64,000 nucleotides of DNA from Burkholderia humptydooensis. GTDB taxonomy: Bacteria; Pseudomonadota; Gammaproteobacteria; Burkholderiales; Burkholderiaceae. The translations under genes were made by a program, and so were the position numbers. Shown here one piece after another: positions 7,797 through 16,749 of this stretch. Numbering within the stretch: the stretch's first letter is position 1; each line of letters opens with the position of its first letter. The stretch is taken from assembly GCF_001513745.1 (NCBI RefSeq), contig NZ_CP013382.1, positions 1,550,001 through 1,614,000 on the forward strand, read 5' to 3'. The notes beneath the pieces were generated by a model, which was given only the letters and a program-made list of their open reading frames with translations, was not told where the DNA came from and ran no database searches.

Positions 7797-9782
7797 TCAG
7801 CTCTTCGAATTCAGTCCGATATGCGTGGGGCCGCTGATCTCGATCGTGCCGTCCGCCTTCATGTGGATCACGCTCGAGCCCACTTCGATGATGATTTCCG
7901 TCGCCGCCTTGAGGTGAATCTTTCCCTGACTGGACTGAATCTCGATATCGCCGACAGTGCCGGCAGCGCCCGGCTGAGGCCCGGTGGTCGTGATCGACGC
8001 GTTGCCGCCGATCACCTGGGCATGCGTGCCGGCGACGTTCTGCTTGTGGATGCCCTTGATGGTCTGCGTATGGTTTCCGCCGATCGTCTGCGTTCGCGCC
8101 CCCGTAATCGTGTGCGTCTGCGCGCCGCCGATCGTGACGATCTCGTCGGCGCCGATCGTCTTGGTTCTCGTCGCGCCGACGCTGTGCGATTCGTTGTGCT
8201 CGACCTCGATGCGCTGATTCTTTTCCGCGTGCAGCCAGATTTCTTCCTCGCCCTGCTTGTCGTCGAAGCGAATCGCATTGGCGTTGTCGGACGTTCCCTT
8301 GTGCGAGCGCGTCAGGAACCCGCTTTGCGTCGCCCCCGCCGGCAACGCCCATGGAGGCATGTTCTGCGCGTTGTAGACGCTCGATATGATCAGCGGGCGA
8401 TCGGGATTGCCATCGAGGAACGCGACGACCACCTCATTGCCGATGCGCGGAATCTGCACCGAGCCGAACCCGCCGCCCGCCCATGGCTGACTGACCCGGA
8501 CCCAGCAGGAACTGCCCTGATTTCGCTGCCCGATACGGTCCCAGTGAAACTGGATCTTCACTCGCCCCAGCGCATCGGTATGGATTTGCTCGCCCTTCGG
8601 CCCCACGACGATCGCGGTCTGCGGCCCCGGGATGATGGGGCGCTCATGCGCAAGCGCCGGCCGAAACGGAATCTTCTTGCGGATGCACTGGAAGCTTGCG
8701 TGGTATGCCCCTGATCCTTCGTTGGACTGATAGTTGTTGACGCCATGATGACGGACGTTCGTCAACAGGAACTGGCGGTCCTGCTTCGATCCGTTGTCAT
8801 GATCGTAATGCGAGTTCAATTCAAAATAGTGGCCCGACGCAAGCATCCTGCCGGTGCTCGTACCCGAAAAAGTCTTGCCGCTTGCCGCGAGCGATTCCAG
8901 TCTGAATCGCGCCAGCTCCTCGCCTCGATCGGTCGAATCGAAGCCATGCAGGCCGACGTAGTCATAGATCTCGTACCGCTCGACCTCGCCCTGATTGACA
9001 TTCGACTCGCCCGATACGTAGCGGCGGGCGGCGGGCACCTTATAGTCGTAGGCTTTCATGCTGACGGCGCTGGACATCAGTTGCCGCTGCGCCGCCCATT
9101 GCGTGACGACGGCTTCGTCCTCGAGAATCTCGCCGCTCGCATAACGCAGCGACGGCAGCCCGGCGATGGGCTTTGCGCGGGTCGAATCGTCGTCGATGAT
9201 CAGTTTGTGTCCGTCCGCCGCGTGCTCGAAATAGAAAAAGAGCCCTTCCAGTTCCATCAGGCGCAGCACGAAGTTCAGATCCGTCTCCCGGTACTGCGTG
9301 CAATAGCTGTACGGCTTCAGCGTGCGGCCGGCGCGGAATTCGTAGGATGCGAGCGCCGAATATTGCGAAAACACTTCGTCGAGAATGTCGCGTGCGCTTT
9401 TGTCCTGGAATATCCGCGAATCGACCCGCCGCGACAGCATCCATAGCCACGGCTGCACCGTCGCGCTGTAGGTGGCGAGCCCGCCGTCGTTGCCCGTATG
9501 CGAGAACTGCGTGACGTAACCGTGAAAATGCCGCGCCGAACCGCCGACGATTCCGCTGGAGGGCTGAAGGGACACCGTGACGGCCTGCCCGATCATCTGC
9601 TTCAGCTCGATCATCGGATCGCGCGACGCGAGACCGAGTCTCATGTCGAACAGCACCGACAATCCCTCGCTGCACTGGAAATCGCTGAGGACCAGTTCGG
9701 ATCGTCCGGAAAGCGGTGTTTTGATCGTCAGCAGGCGGCTGTTCTGCAGATTCATAAAACCTGCGATGTCGGACATTTTCAT
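7797..9782 (-). CDS. vgrG: Type VI secretion spike protein VgrG
   Basis: This protein forms the trimeric spike of the type VI secretion needle and carries the RHS effector. The gp27-like domain occupies roughly residues 10-330 (FEHAADGHKLIIDDD, FELNSHYDHDNG). The gp5 OB-fold follows (IQFHWDRIGQRN, SCWVRVSQPWAGGGFGSVQIPRIGNEVVVAFLDGNPDRP broken into its family blocks). A C-terminal needle of short TIGG/THTI beta-helix repeats lies at about 500-600. The reading frame is open 65 codons further upstream. I place the start at 9782 (661 aa) because a purine-rich CGGGGGC ribosome site precedes that ATG and the family begins near MKMSDIAGF. The gene heads the vgrG-eagR-rhs-immunity transcription unit. 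No T6SS baseplate or sheath genes are in the window, so this is an orphan spike module. Confidence 0.93.
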   Translation of the reverse strand: MKMSDIAGFMNLQNSRLLTIKTPLSGRSELVLSDFQCSEGLSVLFDMRLGLASRDPMIELKQMIGQAVTVSLQPSSGIVGGSARHFHGYVTQFSHTGNDGGLATYSATVQPWLWMLSRRVDSRIFQDKSARDILDEVFSQYSALASYEFRAGRTLKPYSYCTQYRETDLNFVLRLMELEGLFFYFEHAADGHKLIIDDDSTRAKPIAGLPSLRYASGEILEDEAVVTQWAAQRQLMSSAVSMKAYDYKVPAARRYVSGESNVNQGEVERYEIYDYVGLHGFDSTDRGEELARFRLESLAASGKTFSGTSTGRMLASGHYFELNSHYDHDNGSKQDRQFLLTNVRHHGVNNYQSNEGSGAYHASFQCIRKKIPFRPALAHERPIIPGPQTAIVVGPKGEQIHTDALGRVKIQFHWDRIGQRNQGSSCWVRVSQPWAGGGFGSVQIPRIGNEVVVAFLDGNPDRPLIISSVYNAQNMPPWALPAGATQSGFLTRSHKGTSDNANAIRFDDKQGEEEIWLHAEKNQRIEVEHNESHSVGATRTKTIGADEIVTIGGAQTHTITGARTQTIGGNHTQTIKGIHKQNVAGTHAQVIGGNASITTTGPQPGAAGTVGDIEIQSSQGKIHLKAATEIIIEVGSSVIHMKADGTIEISGPTHIGLNSKS

Positions 9783-10120
9783 TATTTGCCCCCGGAATAG
9801 CCGATTAACGATCGGCGTATTTAAAGACGGCAAAATCATAGCGCACGACAACGCTGCCGAACCAGCATTTAAATAGCGCCGTTTCACACGGCCGCCACGA
9901 TCGATCAGGCCGGTAAGTTTGACGGAACCCAGCCTCCCGAAAATCGCCGAGCCAGTAAATAGTTCATATCCCGGCATTTCAAAAAACCCCGGTTCGGCGT
10001 GCGCGACGCCCCTACTGGCTTTGTCATGCGCGGCGGATTATATTGACGCCGCGCGATGTCCGTAATCGCCGGGATGTGCGACAACGCGGAACGACTCCTC
10101 CACTCGAATACGCGAAGACC
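9783..10120. promoter_or_regulatory. Divergent intergenic region between vgrG and the 10121 gene
   Basis: These 338 bases separate two divergent genes and are more A+T-rich than their surroundings, especially 9783-9850 and 9880-9990. This is the only place from which the vgrG operon and the rightward gene could be independently transcribed. I could not pick out convincing -35/-10 boxes, and I see no further gene here; the upstream extension of the vgrG frame through this stretch looks non-coding. Confidence 0.4.
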
Positions 10121-11296
10121 ATGTCGAAGTCACCCGCTTTTTGGGAGCCGTATTGCCATCGCCCGGAGGCGGAATTCCATTTGTCGAATTTCGCCGCGAA
10201 AGTCCTGGGGCGCAATGCAGGCGTTGTGTTCTTCGACGGCATGAATGCGGCCCGCCTCAAGCAGGCGGTTCCCGATGCGCGTGGCGACACGCTGGATCTC
10301 GTCGTGGCCGTCGTCAGGTCCGCGGTCCTGCCGCCGGCCCCGTCCGAAACGGCCGACGCCCTGACGCTCGATCAACTCTCGCGTGAATGGAAGCAACGCA
10401 TCGCCGCAAGCGCGCCGTCGGCCGAACCGTCTTTGCTGGGGCAAAGCGTGGCGCGGGCGCAAGGCTTCGCCGAGGGACACAAGACCGCATTCGACGCCGC
10501 CGCCGGCGGCGACACGTTCGGCCTGCTTGCGGGCGCCGTGTCGATTGCAGCGTTCATCGGCGGCGGCATCGCGCTTGCCCCGGTGCTCGGCGCGGCGGCG
10601 GGCGCGGCATCCCTGCTCCTGCTCGCCGACGACGGCTCGATGCTGCGCTACGAACTCAAGGGCGACGAAGTACGCCCAAAAAGGCTCGAAACATCTTGGC
10701 ATGACAGAATGATCGAAACAGTCGGCCCGCTACTCGTGCTGCCCGATCTGGCGGTGAGCGGCACGCGAACGCTTGCGTCATTGCCGAAGGCCGCGCGGGA
10801 AGCCGGCGAAACTGCCGAAGGGGCAGCTCAAGGGGCGGCTCAAGCGACGAAGCGGCTCGCGACGCAACGCAATGCGCTCGACGCATTCAAACGCGCCTCT
10901 CTCGATCATCCGGACCGCGCAGCGCCGCAAGCGAGGATTCACCAGTTGCGGACCGACGCAAGCAGCCTCGCGACCCGCGTGCGCCACGCGCATCAAAAGG
11001 TGATGGCCGCCCGTCGAGCGCTGTTGCTGCTGCGCACCATCGAAGCGCCCGCATCCCTCGCATCGCTCTACGGTGCCAGCCCCCACGGAATAGAGCCGCC
11101 GGCGCCCGTTTCTCGAGGCGTGGGTTGGCTGCGGCATCAGATGGGCGAGCAGTCGCCCGGGCATCCCGATCACCCAGCGTATCTGCTGATTCCCGAGCGC
11201 CCGGTCGTCGAGGGTTCGAGCGGCGCGCCCGCGCCGGCCATGCAGTTTCACGTTGCTGTGGGCCATCATCCGGAAGGCGCGATGCGTGACGCATGA
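10121..11296 (+). CDS. Hypothetical membrane-associated protein next to the T6SS spike operon
   Basis: I do not recognise a named family. From the ATG at 10121 the product is 391 residues. The N-terminal 75 residues are globular (FWEPYCHRPEAEF, GVVFFDGMNAARL). A Gly/Ala-rich hydrophobic hairpin at about 140-180 (FGLLAGAVSIAAFIGGGIAL, VLGAAAGAASLLLLA) looks like two membrane helices. The part after about 240 is rich in A, E, Q and K and may form a coiled coil. The start at 10121 was preferred to one 26 codons upstream because the preceding residues are unusual and Arg-rich. The gene is divergent from vgrG. The membrane hairpin next to an orphan VgrG suggests a T6SS-associated effector, adaptor or immunity factor, but this is inference from position only. 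Confidence 0.65.
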   Translation: MSKSPAFWEPYCHRPEAEFHLSNFAAKVLGRNAGVVFFDGMNAARLKQAVPDARGDTLDLVVAVVRSAVLPPAPSETADALTLDQLSREWKQRIAASAPSAEPSLLGQSVARAQGFAEGHKTAFDAAAGGDTFGLLAGAVSIAAFIGGGIALAPVLGAAAGAASLLLLADDGSMLRYELKGDEVRPKRLETSWHDRMIETVGPLLVLPDLAVSGTRTLASLPKAAREAGETAEGAAQGAAQATKRLATQRNALDAFKRASLDHPDRAAPQARIHQLRTDASSLATRVRHAHQKVMAARRALLLLRTIEAPASLASLYGASPHGIEPPAPVSRGVGWLRHQMGEQSPGHPDHPAYLLIPERPVVEGSSGAPAPAMQFHVAVGHHPEGAMRDA

Positions 11297-11375
11297 CGAC
11301 CTCGCGCCCGCGTCGTTCCTGAGCATGCCCGCCTGAACAGTCCCCGGCGCGCCAGCAGCTCAATCCACTATCAAC

Positions 11376-11393
11376 AATCTGTATCGATAGATT
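11376..11393. promoter_or_regulatory. Candidate operator upstream of the rpiR-ddp cluster
   Basis: AATCT and AGATT arms (11376-11380 and 11389-11393) flank the perfect palindrome TATCGATA (11382-11389). The site lies in an A+T-rich stretch 36-53 bases before the RpiR-type regulator start, where an autoregulatory or inducer-controlled operator would be expected. Binding by the RpiR protein is inferred from position only. Confidence 0.4.
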
Positions 11394-11428
11394 TTTTGAT
11401 GTGGCGCACATTATTTTGTCTTTGTTAG

Positions 11429-12382
11429 ATGGATGTCACTTTCATCGATATCGACAGCCAGCTAACACACGCGCCCATGCCGCCCGCCTTCGTCCAGACC
11501 GTCGAAACCCGCTTTGCCGAGCTGACGCCCACGGCGAAGCGCATCGCGAGCTACATGCTCGCGAACCTCGAGCGGCTCGGCCTCGAAACCGCGGATCAGA
11601 TCGCGCGTCAGACCGGCACGAGCGGCATTTCGGTCGGGCGCTTCCTGCGCAGCGTCGGCTATCGCAATCTCGACGACCTGAAGCGCGAGCTGCGCGGCGC
11701 AACCGAGCGCTCGTGGATGATCACCGACCGCCTCGACGAATACCGCCGCGTGACGGGCGCGGGCGCGGGTGCGCTGGCGCGCGTCGAAGCCGCGCCAAGC
11801 GGCACACCCGGCACGCCCAGCCCGCTCGACGACGCGCTCGCGCGCGAGCTCGATGCGATCCGCCATGTGTATCAGCTCGCGCGCACGCCGGCGTTCGCGC
11901 AAATCGCGGATCGCGTCGCGCAAGCCGACGCAGTGTTCATCCTCGGCATCCAGTCGACGCGCGGAATCAGCAACGCGTTCCACAGCTATCTCGAATACCT
12001 GCGTCCGCGCGTGTTCTACTCCGATGGCATGTCCGGCTCGTACGTCGATTCGTTGAATGCCGAATCCGCCGACCCGTATTGCATCGTCACCGATACGCGC
12101 GCGTACTCGCGGATCGCGCGGCGCTACTGCGAGGCGGCCGTCGCGCGCGGCGTGCGTTTCGCGCTCGTCACCGACGTCTACTGCCCGTGGGCGCGCGAGC
12201 TGCCGTGCGACCTGCTGCAAGTGAAGACCGACGTCGGCCAGTTCTGGGATTCGCTCGCGCCGCTCACGTGCCTGTTCAACCTGTTGATCAGCGCGGTCGT
12301 CGACCGGCTCGGCGATGCGATCGACGCCCGCGTCGCGCGCAACCGCGAGCTGCAGCGCGAGCTCGATCAATTCGAATCCTGA
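11429..12382 (+). CDS. MurR/RpiR-family transcriptional regulator
   Basis: This 317-residue regulator has an N-terminal HTH_6 domain (about 17-95: RFAELTPTAKRIASYML, ETADQIARQTGTSGISVGRFLRSVGY) and a C-terminal SIS sugar-isomerase-type sensor domain (about 155-290: FILGIQSTRGISNAFHSYLEYL). RpiR proteins usually sense phosphorylated sugars or amino sugars; MurR responds to N-acetylmuramic acid 6-phosphate. It sits 20 bases before a D-Ala-D-Ala dipeptidase gene and a dipeptide importer on the same strand. It therefore probably controls uptake and use of cell-wall fragments. The start is the first ATG after a low-GC leader. The inducer is not deducible from sequence. Confidence 0.9.
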   Translation: MDVTFIDIDSQLTHAPMPPAFVQTVETRFAELTPTAKRIASYMLANLERLGLETADQIARQTGTSGISVGRFLRSVGYRNLDDLKRELRGATERSWMITDRLDEYRRVTGAGAGALARVEAAPSGTPGTPSPLDDALARELDAIRHVYQLARTPAFAQIADRVAQADAVFILGIQSTRGISNAFHSYLEYLRPRVFYSDGMSGSYVDSLNAESADPYCIVTDTRAYSRIARRYCEAAVARGVRFALVTDVYCPWARELPCDLLQVKTDVGQFWDSLAPLTCLFNLLISAVVDRLGDAIDARVARNRELQRELDQFES

Positions 12383-12402
12383 AGCCGCCGGAGACGCCGC
12401 CC

Positions 12403-12972
12403 TTGAAGACTTCCGCCCATCGCCTCGTCGAGATCACGCCGCACACGCATGGCGTCGACGTCGATCTCGTCTACGCGACCGATCGCAATCTGACCGGCAA
12501 GCCGATCTACCGGCGCGCGCATTGCCTGCTCATCGAGCCGGCCGAAGCCGCGCTGCGCCGCGCGGTTGCGGTCGCCGCGCAGATCGGCCTGCGGCTGCGG
12601 ATCTACGATGCGTACCGGCCGCCGCGGGCGCAGCAAGTGCTGTGGGACTTCCTGCCCGATCCGGACTTCGTCGCCGATCTCGGCCGCGGCTCGAACCACA
12701 GCCGCGGCGCCGCGCTCGACCTGACGCTCGTCGACACGAACGGCGACGCGCTCGACATGGGCACGGACTTCGACGAGATGGTGGCCGCGTCGAATCATTG
12801 CCACGACGGCCTGCCCGAGCCCGTGCAGCGCAACCGGCTGCTGCTGCTCGGCGTGATGCACGCGGCCGGCTTCACGCACATCGCGAGCGAGTGGTGGCAT
12901 TACGAGTTGCCCGGCTCGCGCGCGCTGCCGCTGATCGACGACGAAGCGAGCGGACCGTGGCGGCTGATGTGA
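12403..12972 (+). CDS. ddpX: D-alanyl-D-alanine dipeptidase (DdpX/VanX family)
   Basis: This zinc dipeptidase hydrolyses D-Ala-D-Ala, releasing D-alanine for use as a nutrient or for cell-wall recycling. The 189-residue product has the diagnostic zinc/catalytic motif SNHSRGAALDLTL (S-x-H-x-x-G-x-A-x-D) and the second motif EWWHYEL, plus the substrate-side IYDAYRPPRAQQVLW. I use the TTG at 12403 as start because a GGAG ribosome site lies 9 bases upstream and the family begins at this point; no ATG is available between the preceding gene and the conserved region. It lies between the RpiR regulator and the dipeptide ABC genes, the order known from E. coli ddpXABCDF. No signal peptide is visible, so the enzyme should be cytoplasmic and act on imported dipeptide. 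A VanX role in glycopeptide resistance is unlikely in a Gram-negative. Confidence 0.88.
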   Translation: MKTSAHRLVEITPHTHGVDVDLVYATDRNLTGKPIYRRAHCLLIEPAEAALRRAVAVAAQIGLRLRIYDAYRPPRAQQVLWDFLPDPDFVADLGRGSNHSRGAALDLTLVDTNGDALDMGTDFDEMVAASNHCHDGLPEPVQRNRLLLLGVMHAAGFTHIASEWWHYELPGSRALPLIDDEASGPWRLM

Positions 12973-13063
12973 TCCCCGCCCGCAACGCTCGCACTACCCG
13001 CGACACGCCCGTCGCGAGCCCAACCGATTGCCCCACTCCGAACCCCTGCCTCATGGAGCGCAT

Positions 13064-14665
13064 ATGAAACTCTCGATGCCCAAGCTCGCCGCGGCGCTCG
13101 CCGCGCTTTGCACGTTCGCGGCCGTCCCGGCCCTCGATGCGCGCGCGGCGCCGCCGAAAGACATGTTCGTGATGGCCACGCTGCTCGACGAGTTCATCTC
13201 GCTCGATCCCGGCGAAATCTACGAGCTGGTGCCCGAGGAATACGTCGCGAACACCTACGACCGGCTCGTGCGAGTCGATCTCGCCGATCCGTCGAAGTTC
13301 AACGGCGACGTGGCGCAATCGTGGACGGTGAGCCCCGACGGCCTCACGTTCACGTTCAGGCTGCGCGCGGGCCTCACGTTCCATTCGGGCAACCCGCTCA
13401 CGGCCGACGACGTCGCGTGGTCGATCCAGCGCGCGGCGCTGCTCGACAAGGGGCCGGCCGCGGTGCTCGCGGGCATCGGCCTCACGAAGGCGAACGCGCT
13501 CGCGAACGTGAAGAAGATCGACGACCTGACCGTCTCGGTCACGACCGACCGCAAGTACGCACCGACCTTCGTGCTGAACGTGCTCGGCTCATGGCCCGCG
13601 TCGATCGTCGACAGGAAGCTGCTGCTGTCGCACCAGCAGGGCAACGATTTCGGCAACGGCTGGCTGAAGACGCACGAGGCGGGCTCGGGCGCGTACCAGC
13701 TCGTCAAGTGGACGGCGGGCGACAGCATCGTGCTGCAGCGCTACGACCGCTACCGGCTGCCGCTCGCGATGAAGCGGATCGTGCTGCGGCACGTGCCGGA
13801 GGCGGCGAGCCAGCGGCTGCTGCTCGAAAGCGGCGACGTCGACGCGGCGCGCGACCTGAGCCCCGACGATCTCGCGGCCGTCGCGAAGAGCGGCAAGGCG
13901 AAGGTGACGCCGTCGCCGCAGGCGACGCTGCTGTACCTCGGCCTGAACACGAAGAACCCGACGCTCGCGAAGCCGGACGTGCAGGAAGCGCTGAAATGGC
14001 TCGTCGACTACAGCGGCATCCAGAGCCACGTCGTGAAGACCACGTACAAAGTCCATCAGACGTTCATGCCGGAAGGCTTCCTCGGCACGCTGAACGCGAA
14101 TCCGTACAGGCTCGACGTCGCGAAGGCGAAGGCGCTGCTCGCGAAGGCCGGCGTGCCGAACGGCTTCACGGTGACGATGGACGTGCGCAACGACTATCCG
14201 TATACCGAGATCGCGCAGGCGGTGCAGGCGAACTTCGCGCAGGCGGGCGTCAAGGTGCAACTGATCCCGGGCGACAACAAGCAGACGCTCGCGAAGTACC
14301 GCGCGCGCCAGCACGACATCTACATCGGCGAATGGTCGGCCGATTACATCGATCCGCACAGCAATGCGCAGGGCTTCGCCTGGAACCCGGACAATTCGGA
14401 TCAGTCCAGCTACAAGATGCTCGCGTGGCGCAACGCGTGGAACATCCCGCAACTGACCGCGCAAACCGACGCGGCGCTCGCGGAGCCGTCCGCCGCGAAG
14501 CGCGCGCAGTTGTATCAGGCGATGCAGAAGGACGTGCTCGCGAAATCGCCGTTCGCGATCCTGTTCGAGAAGGTCGCGCAGGTCGCGACGCGGCCCGGCG
14601 TGAGCGGCCTCGAAGTCGGCCCGATCAACGATCTCGTGTCGTATCGCAGTCTGAAGAAGCAGTGA
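13064..14665 (+). CDS. ddpA: D,D-dipeptide / dipeptide ABC transporter periplasmic binding protein (SBP family 5)
   Basis: This 533-residue periplasmic receptor belongs to solute-binding protein family 5. A cleavable signal peptide (MKLSMPKLAAALAALCTFAAVPALDARA) is followed by the conserved block DVAQSWTVSPDGLTFTFRLR and FHSGNPLTADDVAWSIQRA. The ATG at 13064 has a GGAGCG ribosome site and gives a proper signal sequence; an upstream in-frame ATG does not. It follows ddpX by about 90 bases and precedes two permeases and two ATPases, making a complete Dpp/Opp-type importer. The ligand is inferred to be D-Ala-D-Ala or related murein peptides because of the dipeptidase partner; other dipeptides are possible. 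Confidence 0.88.
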   Translation: MKLSMPKLAAALAALCTFAAVPALDARAAPPKDMFVMATLLDEFISLDPGEIYELVPEEYVANTYDRLVRVDLADPSKFNGDVAQSWTVSPDGLTFTFRLRAGLTFHSGNPLTADDVAWSIQRAALLDKGPAAVLAGIGLTKANALANVKKIDDLTVSVTTDRKYAPTFVLNVLGSWPASIVDRKLLLSHQQGNDFGNGWLKTHEAGSGAYQLVKWTAGDSIVLQRYDRYRLPLAMKRIVLRHVPEAASQRLLLESGDVDAARDLSPDDLAAVAKSGKAKVTPSPQATLLYLGLNTKNPTLAKPDVQEALKWLVDYSGIQSHVVKTTYKVHQTFMPEGFLGTLNANPYRLDVAKAKALLAKAGVPNGFTVTMDVRNDYPYTEIAQAVQANFAQAGVKVQLIPGDNKQTLAKYRARQHDIYIGEWSADYIDPHSNAQGFAWNPDNSDQSSYKMLAWRNAWNIPQLTAQTDAALAEPSAAKRAQLYQAMQKDVLAKSPFAILFEKVAQVATRPGVSGLEVGPINDLVSYRSLKKQ

Positions 14666-14685
14666 CGCCGTACCGGAACCACGAC

Positions 14686-15756
14686 ATGTCGACACCCGCC
14701 ACTCCTCTCGAAGCGCTCCGCACGCTGCCCGCGCGGCGGCCCGGCGTGCGCTGGGCGCTGCGCGTGCTGCGCTGGGCGCTCACGCTCGCCGTGACGTTCG
14801 CCGGGCTCCTCGCGCTCACGTTCGTGATCGGCCGCGAGGTTCCGATCGACCCGGTGCTCGCCGTGCTCGGCGACCGCGCGTCGCCGCAGGCCTACGCGGC
14901 CGAGCGCATCGCGCTCGGGCTCGACAAGCCGCTTGCGACGCAGTTCATGATCTACGCGCGCGACGTGCTGCACGGCGATCTCGGCATGTCGCTGCTGACG
15001 TCGAACCCGGTGCTCGACGACATCAAGCGCGTGTTCCCCGCGACGCTCGAGCTCGCGACGCTCGCGACGCTGATCGGCATCGCGCTCGGCGTGCCGCTCG
15101 GCGTCGCGGCGGCGGTGAAGCACAACCGGCCGATCGATCACGTCGCGCGCTTCGTCGGCCTCATCGGCAACTCGGTGCCGGTGTTCTGGCTGGGACTGAT
15201 GGGCCTCCTGCTGTTCTACGCGCGGCTGCATTGGGTTGCGGGACCGGGGCGGCTCGATCCGGTCTACGACGGGATGGTCGACACGCGCACGGGCAGCCTC
15301 CTGATCGACGCGGCGCTCGCCGGCGAGTGGGACGTGCTGCGCAACGCGCTGTCGCACATCGCGCTGCCCGCCGCGATCCTCGGCTACTACTCGGTTGCGT
15401 ACCTGAGCCGGATGACCCGCTCGTTCATGCTCGATCAACTGAACCAGGAATACATCGTCACCGCGCGCGCGAAGGGGCTCGCCGAGCGCCGCGTGATCTG
15501 GCGGCACGCGTTCGGCAACATCGCGGTGCCGCTGCTGACCGTGATCGCGCTCACGTACAGCAACCTGCTCGAAGGCTCGGTGCTCACCGAGATCGTGTTC
15601 GCGTGGCCCGGCATCGGCTCGTATCTGACGGGCGCGCTGCTGAACGCCGACATGAACGCGGTGCTCGGCTGCACGCTCGTGATCGGCGTCATGTTCATCA
15701 CGATCAATCTGCTGACCGACGCGCTCTACCGCGTGTTCGATCCGCGCGCCCGCTGA
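14686..15756 (+). CDS. ddpB: Dipeptide ABC transporter permease (DppB/DdpB type)
   Basis: This 356-residue inner-membrane permease of the DppB class has about six membrane helices. The N-terminal signature (FVIGREVPIDPVLAVLGDRA, ERIALGLDKPLATQF) and the coupling loop (YIVTARAKGLAERRVIWRHAFGN) are typical. The start at 14686 lies 20 bases after the binding protein stop. It pairs with the following DppC-type permease to form the transmembrane channel. Its N-terminal region is slightly longer than that of E. coli DppB, otherwise it is ordinary. Confidence 0.9.
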   Translation: MSTPATPLEALRTLPARRPGVRWALRVLRWALTLAVTFAGLLALTFVIGREVPIDPVLAVLGDRASPQAYAAERIALGLDKPLATQFMIYARDVLHGDLGMSLLTSNPVLDDIKRVFPATLELATLATLIGIALGVPLGVAAAVKHNRPIDHVARFVGLIGNSVPVFWLGLMGLLLFYARLHWVAGPGRLDPVYDGMVDTRTGSLLIDAALAGEWDVLRNALSHIALPAAILGYYSVAYLSRMTRSFMLDQLNQEYIVTARAKGLAERRVIWRHAFGNIAVPLLTVIALTYSNLLEGSVLTEIVFAWPGIGSYLTGALLNADMNAVLGCTLVIGVMFITINLLTDALYRVFDPRAR

Positions 15757-15800
15757 TCCGGCGCGCGCCGCGCCCGTCCGTCCGTCCGTTCGAATTCATC

Positions 15801-16748
15801 ATGCACATGAACGCTCCATCCGATCGCTCCGCTCCGACTCCCGCCGCGGCGACGCTGCGCGCGTGGCTCCTGTCCGACGCGCCCGCGTCGCGCCGGCAGG
15901 CGACGCTCGGCCTCGCGTACCGCCGCTGGCGCCGTTTCGCCGGCAATCCGCTGAACCTCTTCGGGCTCGCGATCCTCGCCATGCTCGTCGCGGTCGCGCT
16001 CGTCGCGCCGCTCGTCATGCCGCACGATCCGCTGCGCCAGGTGCTCGCCGACCGGCTGCTGCCGCCCGGCTCGCCGTCGCACTGGCTCGGCACCGACCAG
16101 CTCGGCCGCGACATTCTCTCGCGCCTCGTCGCAGGCTCGCGGCTCACGCTCGGCATCGCGATCCTCGTTGTCGCGATCGTCGTGCCGATCGGGCTCGCGA
16201 TCGGCACGACGGCCGGCTACTGCGGCGGCCTCGTCGACAGCGCGCTGATGCGGATCACCGACGTCGCGCTCGCGTTCCCGAAGATCGTGCTCGCGCTCGC
16301 GTTCGCGGCGGCGCTCGGGCCGGGCGTCGTCAACGCGGTCGTCGCGATCTCGATCACTGCGTGGCCCGCGTACGCGCGGCTCGCGCGCGCGGAGACGCTG
16401 CGCATCGCGAACGCGGACTTCATCCACGCGGCGCGGCTGCAAGGCGCGTCCGATCTGCGGATCGTGCTGCGCCATGTCGTGCCGCTCTGCCTGTCGTCGG
16501 TGATCGTGCGCGCGACGCTCGACATGGCGGGCATCATCCTGACCGTCGCGGGCCTGGGCTTTCTCGGGCTCGGCGCGCAGCCGCCGAGCCCCGAATGGGG
16601 CTTCATGGTCGCGTCCGGCCGCAACGTGCTGCTCGACGCGTGGTGGGTCGCGACGCTGCCGGGCGCGGCGATCCTCGTCGTCAGCATCGCGCTCAACCTG
16701 CTCGGCGACGGTCTGCGCGACGTCTTCGATCCGCGTCATGGAGCCTGA
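15801..16748 (+). CDS. ddpC: Dipeptide ABC transporter permease (DppC/DdpC type)
   Basis: This 315-residue second permease carries the DppC N-terminal feature (WRRFAGNPLNLFGLAILAML, then the periplasmic PHDPLRQVLADRLLPPGS and HWLGTDQLGRDILSRL) and the coupling loop FIHAARLQGASDLRIVLRHVVP. Two ATGs lie two codons apart at 15801 and 15807; the first is used, but neither has a strong ribosome site. The gene is 44 bases after ddpB, and its end touches the first ATPase gene. It forms the heterodimeric channel with DdpB. Confidence 0.9.
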   Translation: MHMNAPSDRSAPTPAAATLRAWLLSDAPASRRQATLGLAYRRWRRFAGNPLNLFGLAILAMLVAVALVAPLVMPHDPLRQVLADRLLPPGSPSHWLGTDQLGRDILSRLVAGSRLTLGIAILVVAIVVPIGLAIGTTAGYCGGLVDSALMRITDVALAFPKIVLALAFAAALGPGVVNAVVAISITAWPAYARLARAETLRIANADFIHAARLQGASDLRIVLRHVVPLCLSSVIVRATLDMAGIILTVAGLGFLGLGAQPPSPEWGFMVASGRNVLLDAWWVATLPGAAILVVSIALNLLGDGLRDVFDPRHGA

Positions 16749-16749
16749 C

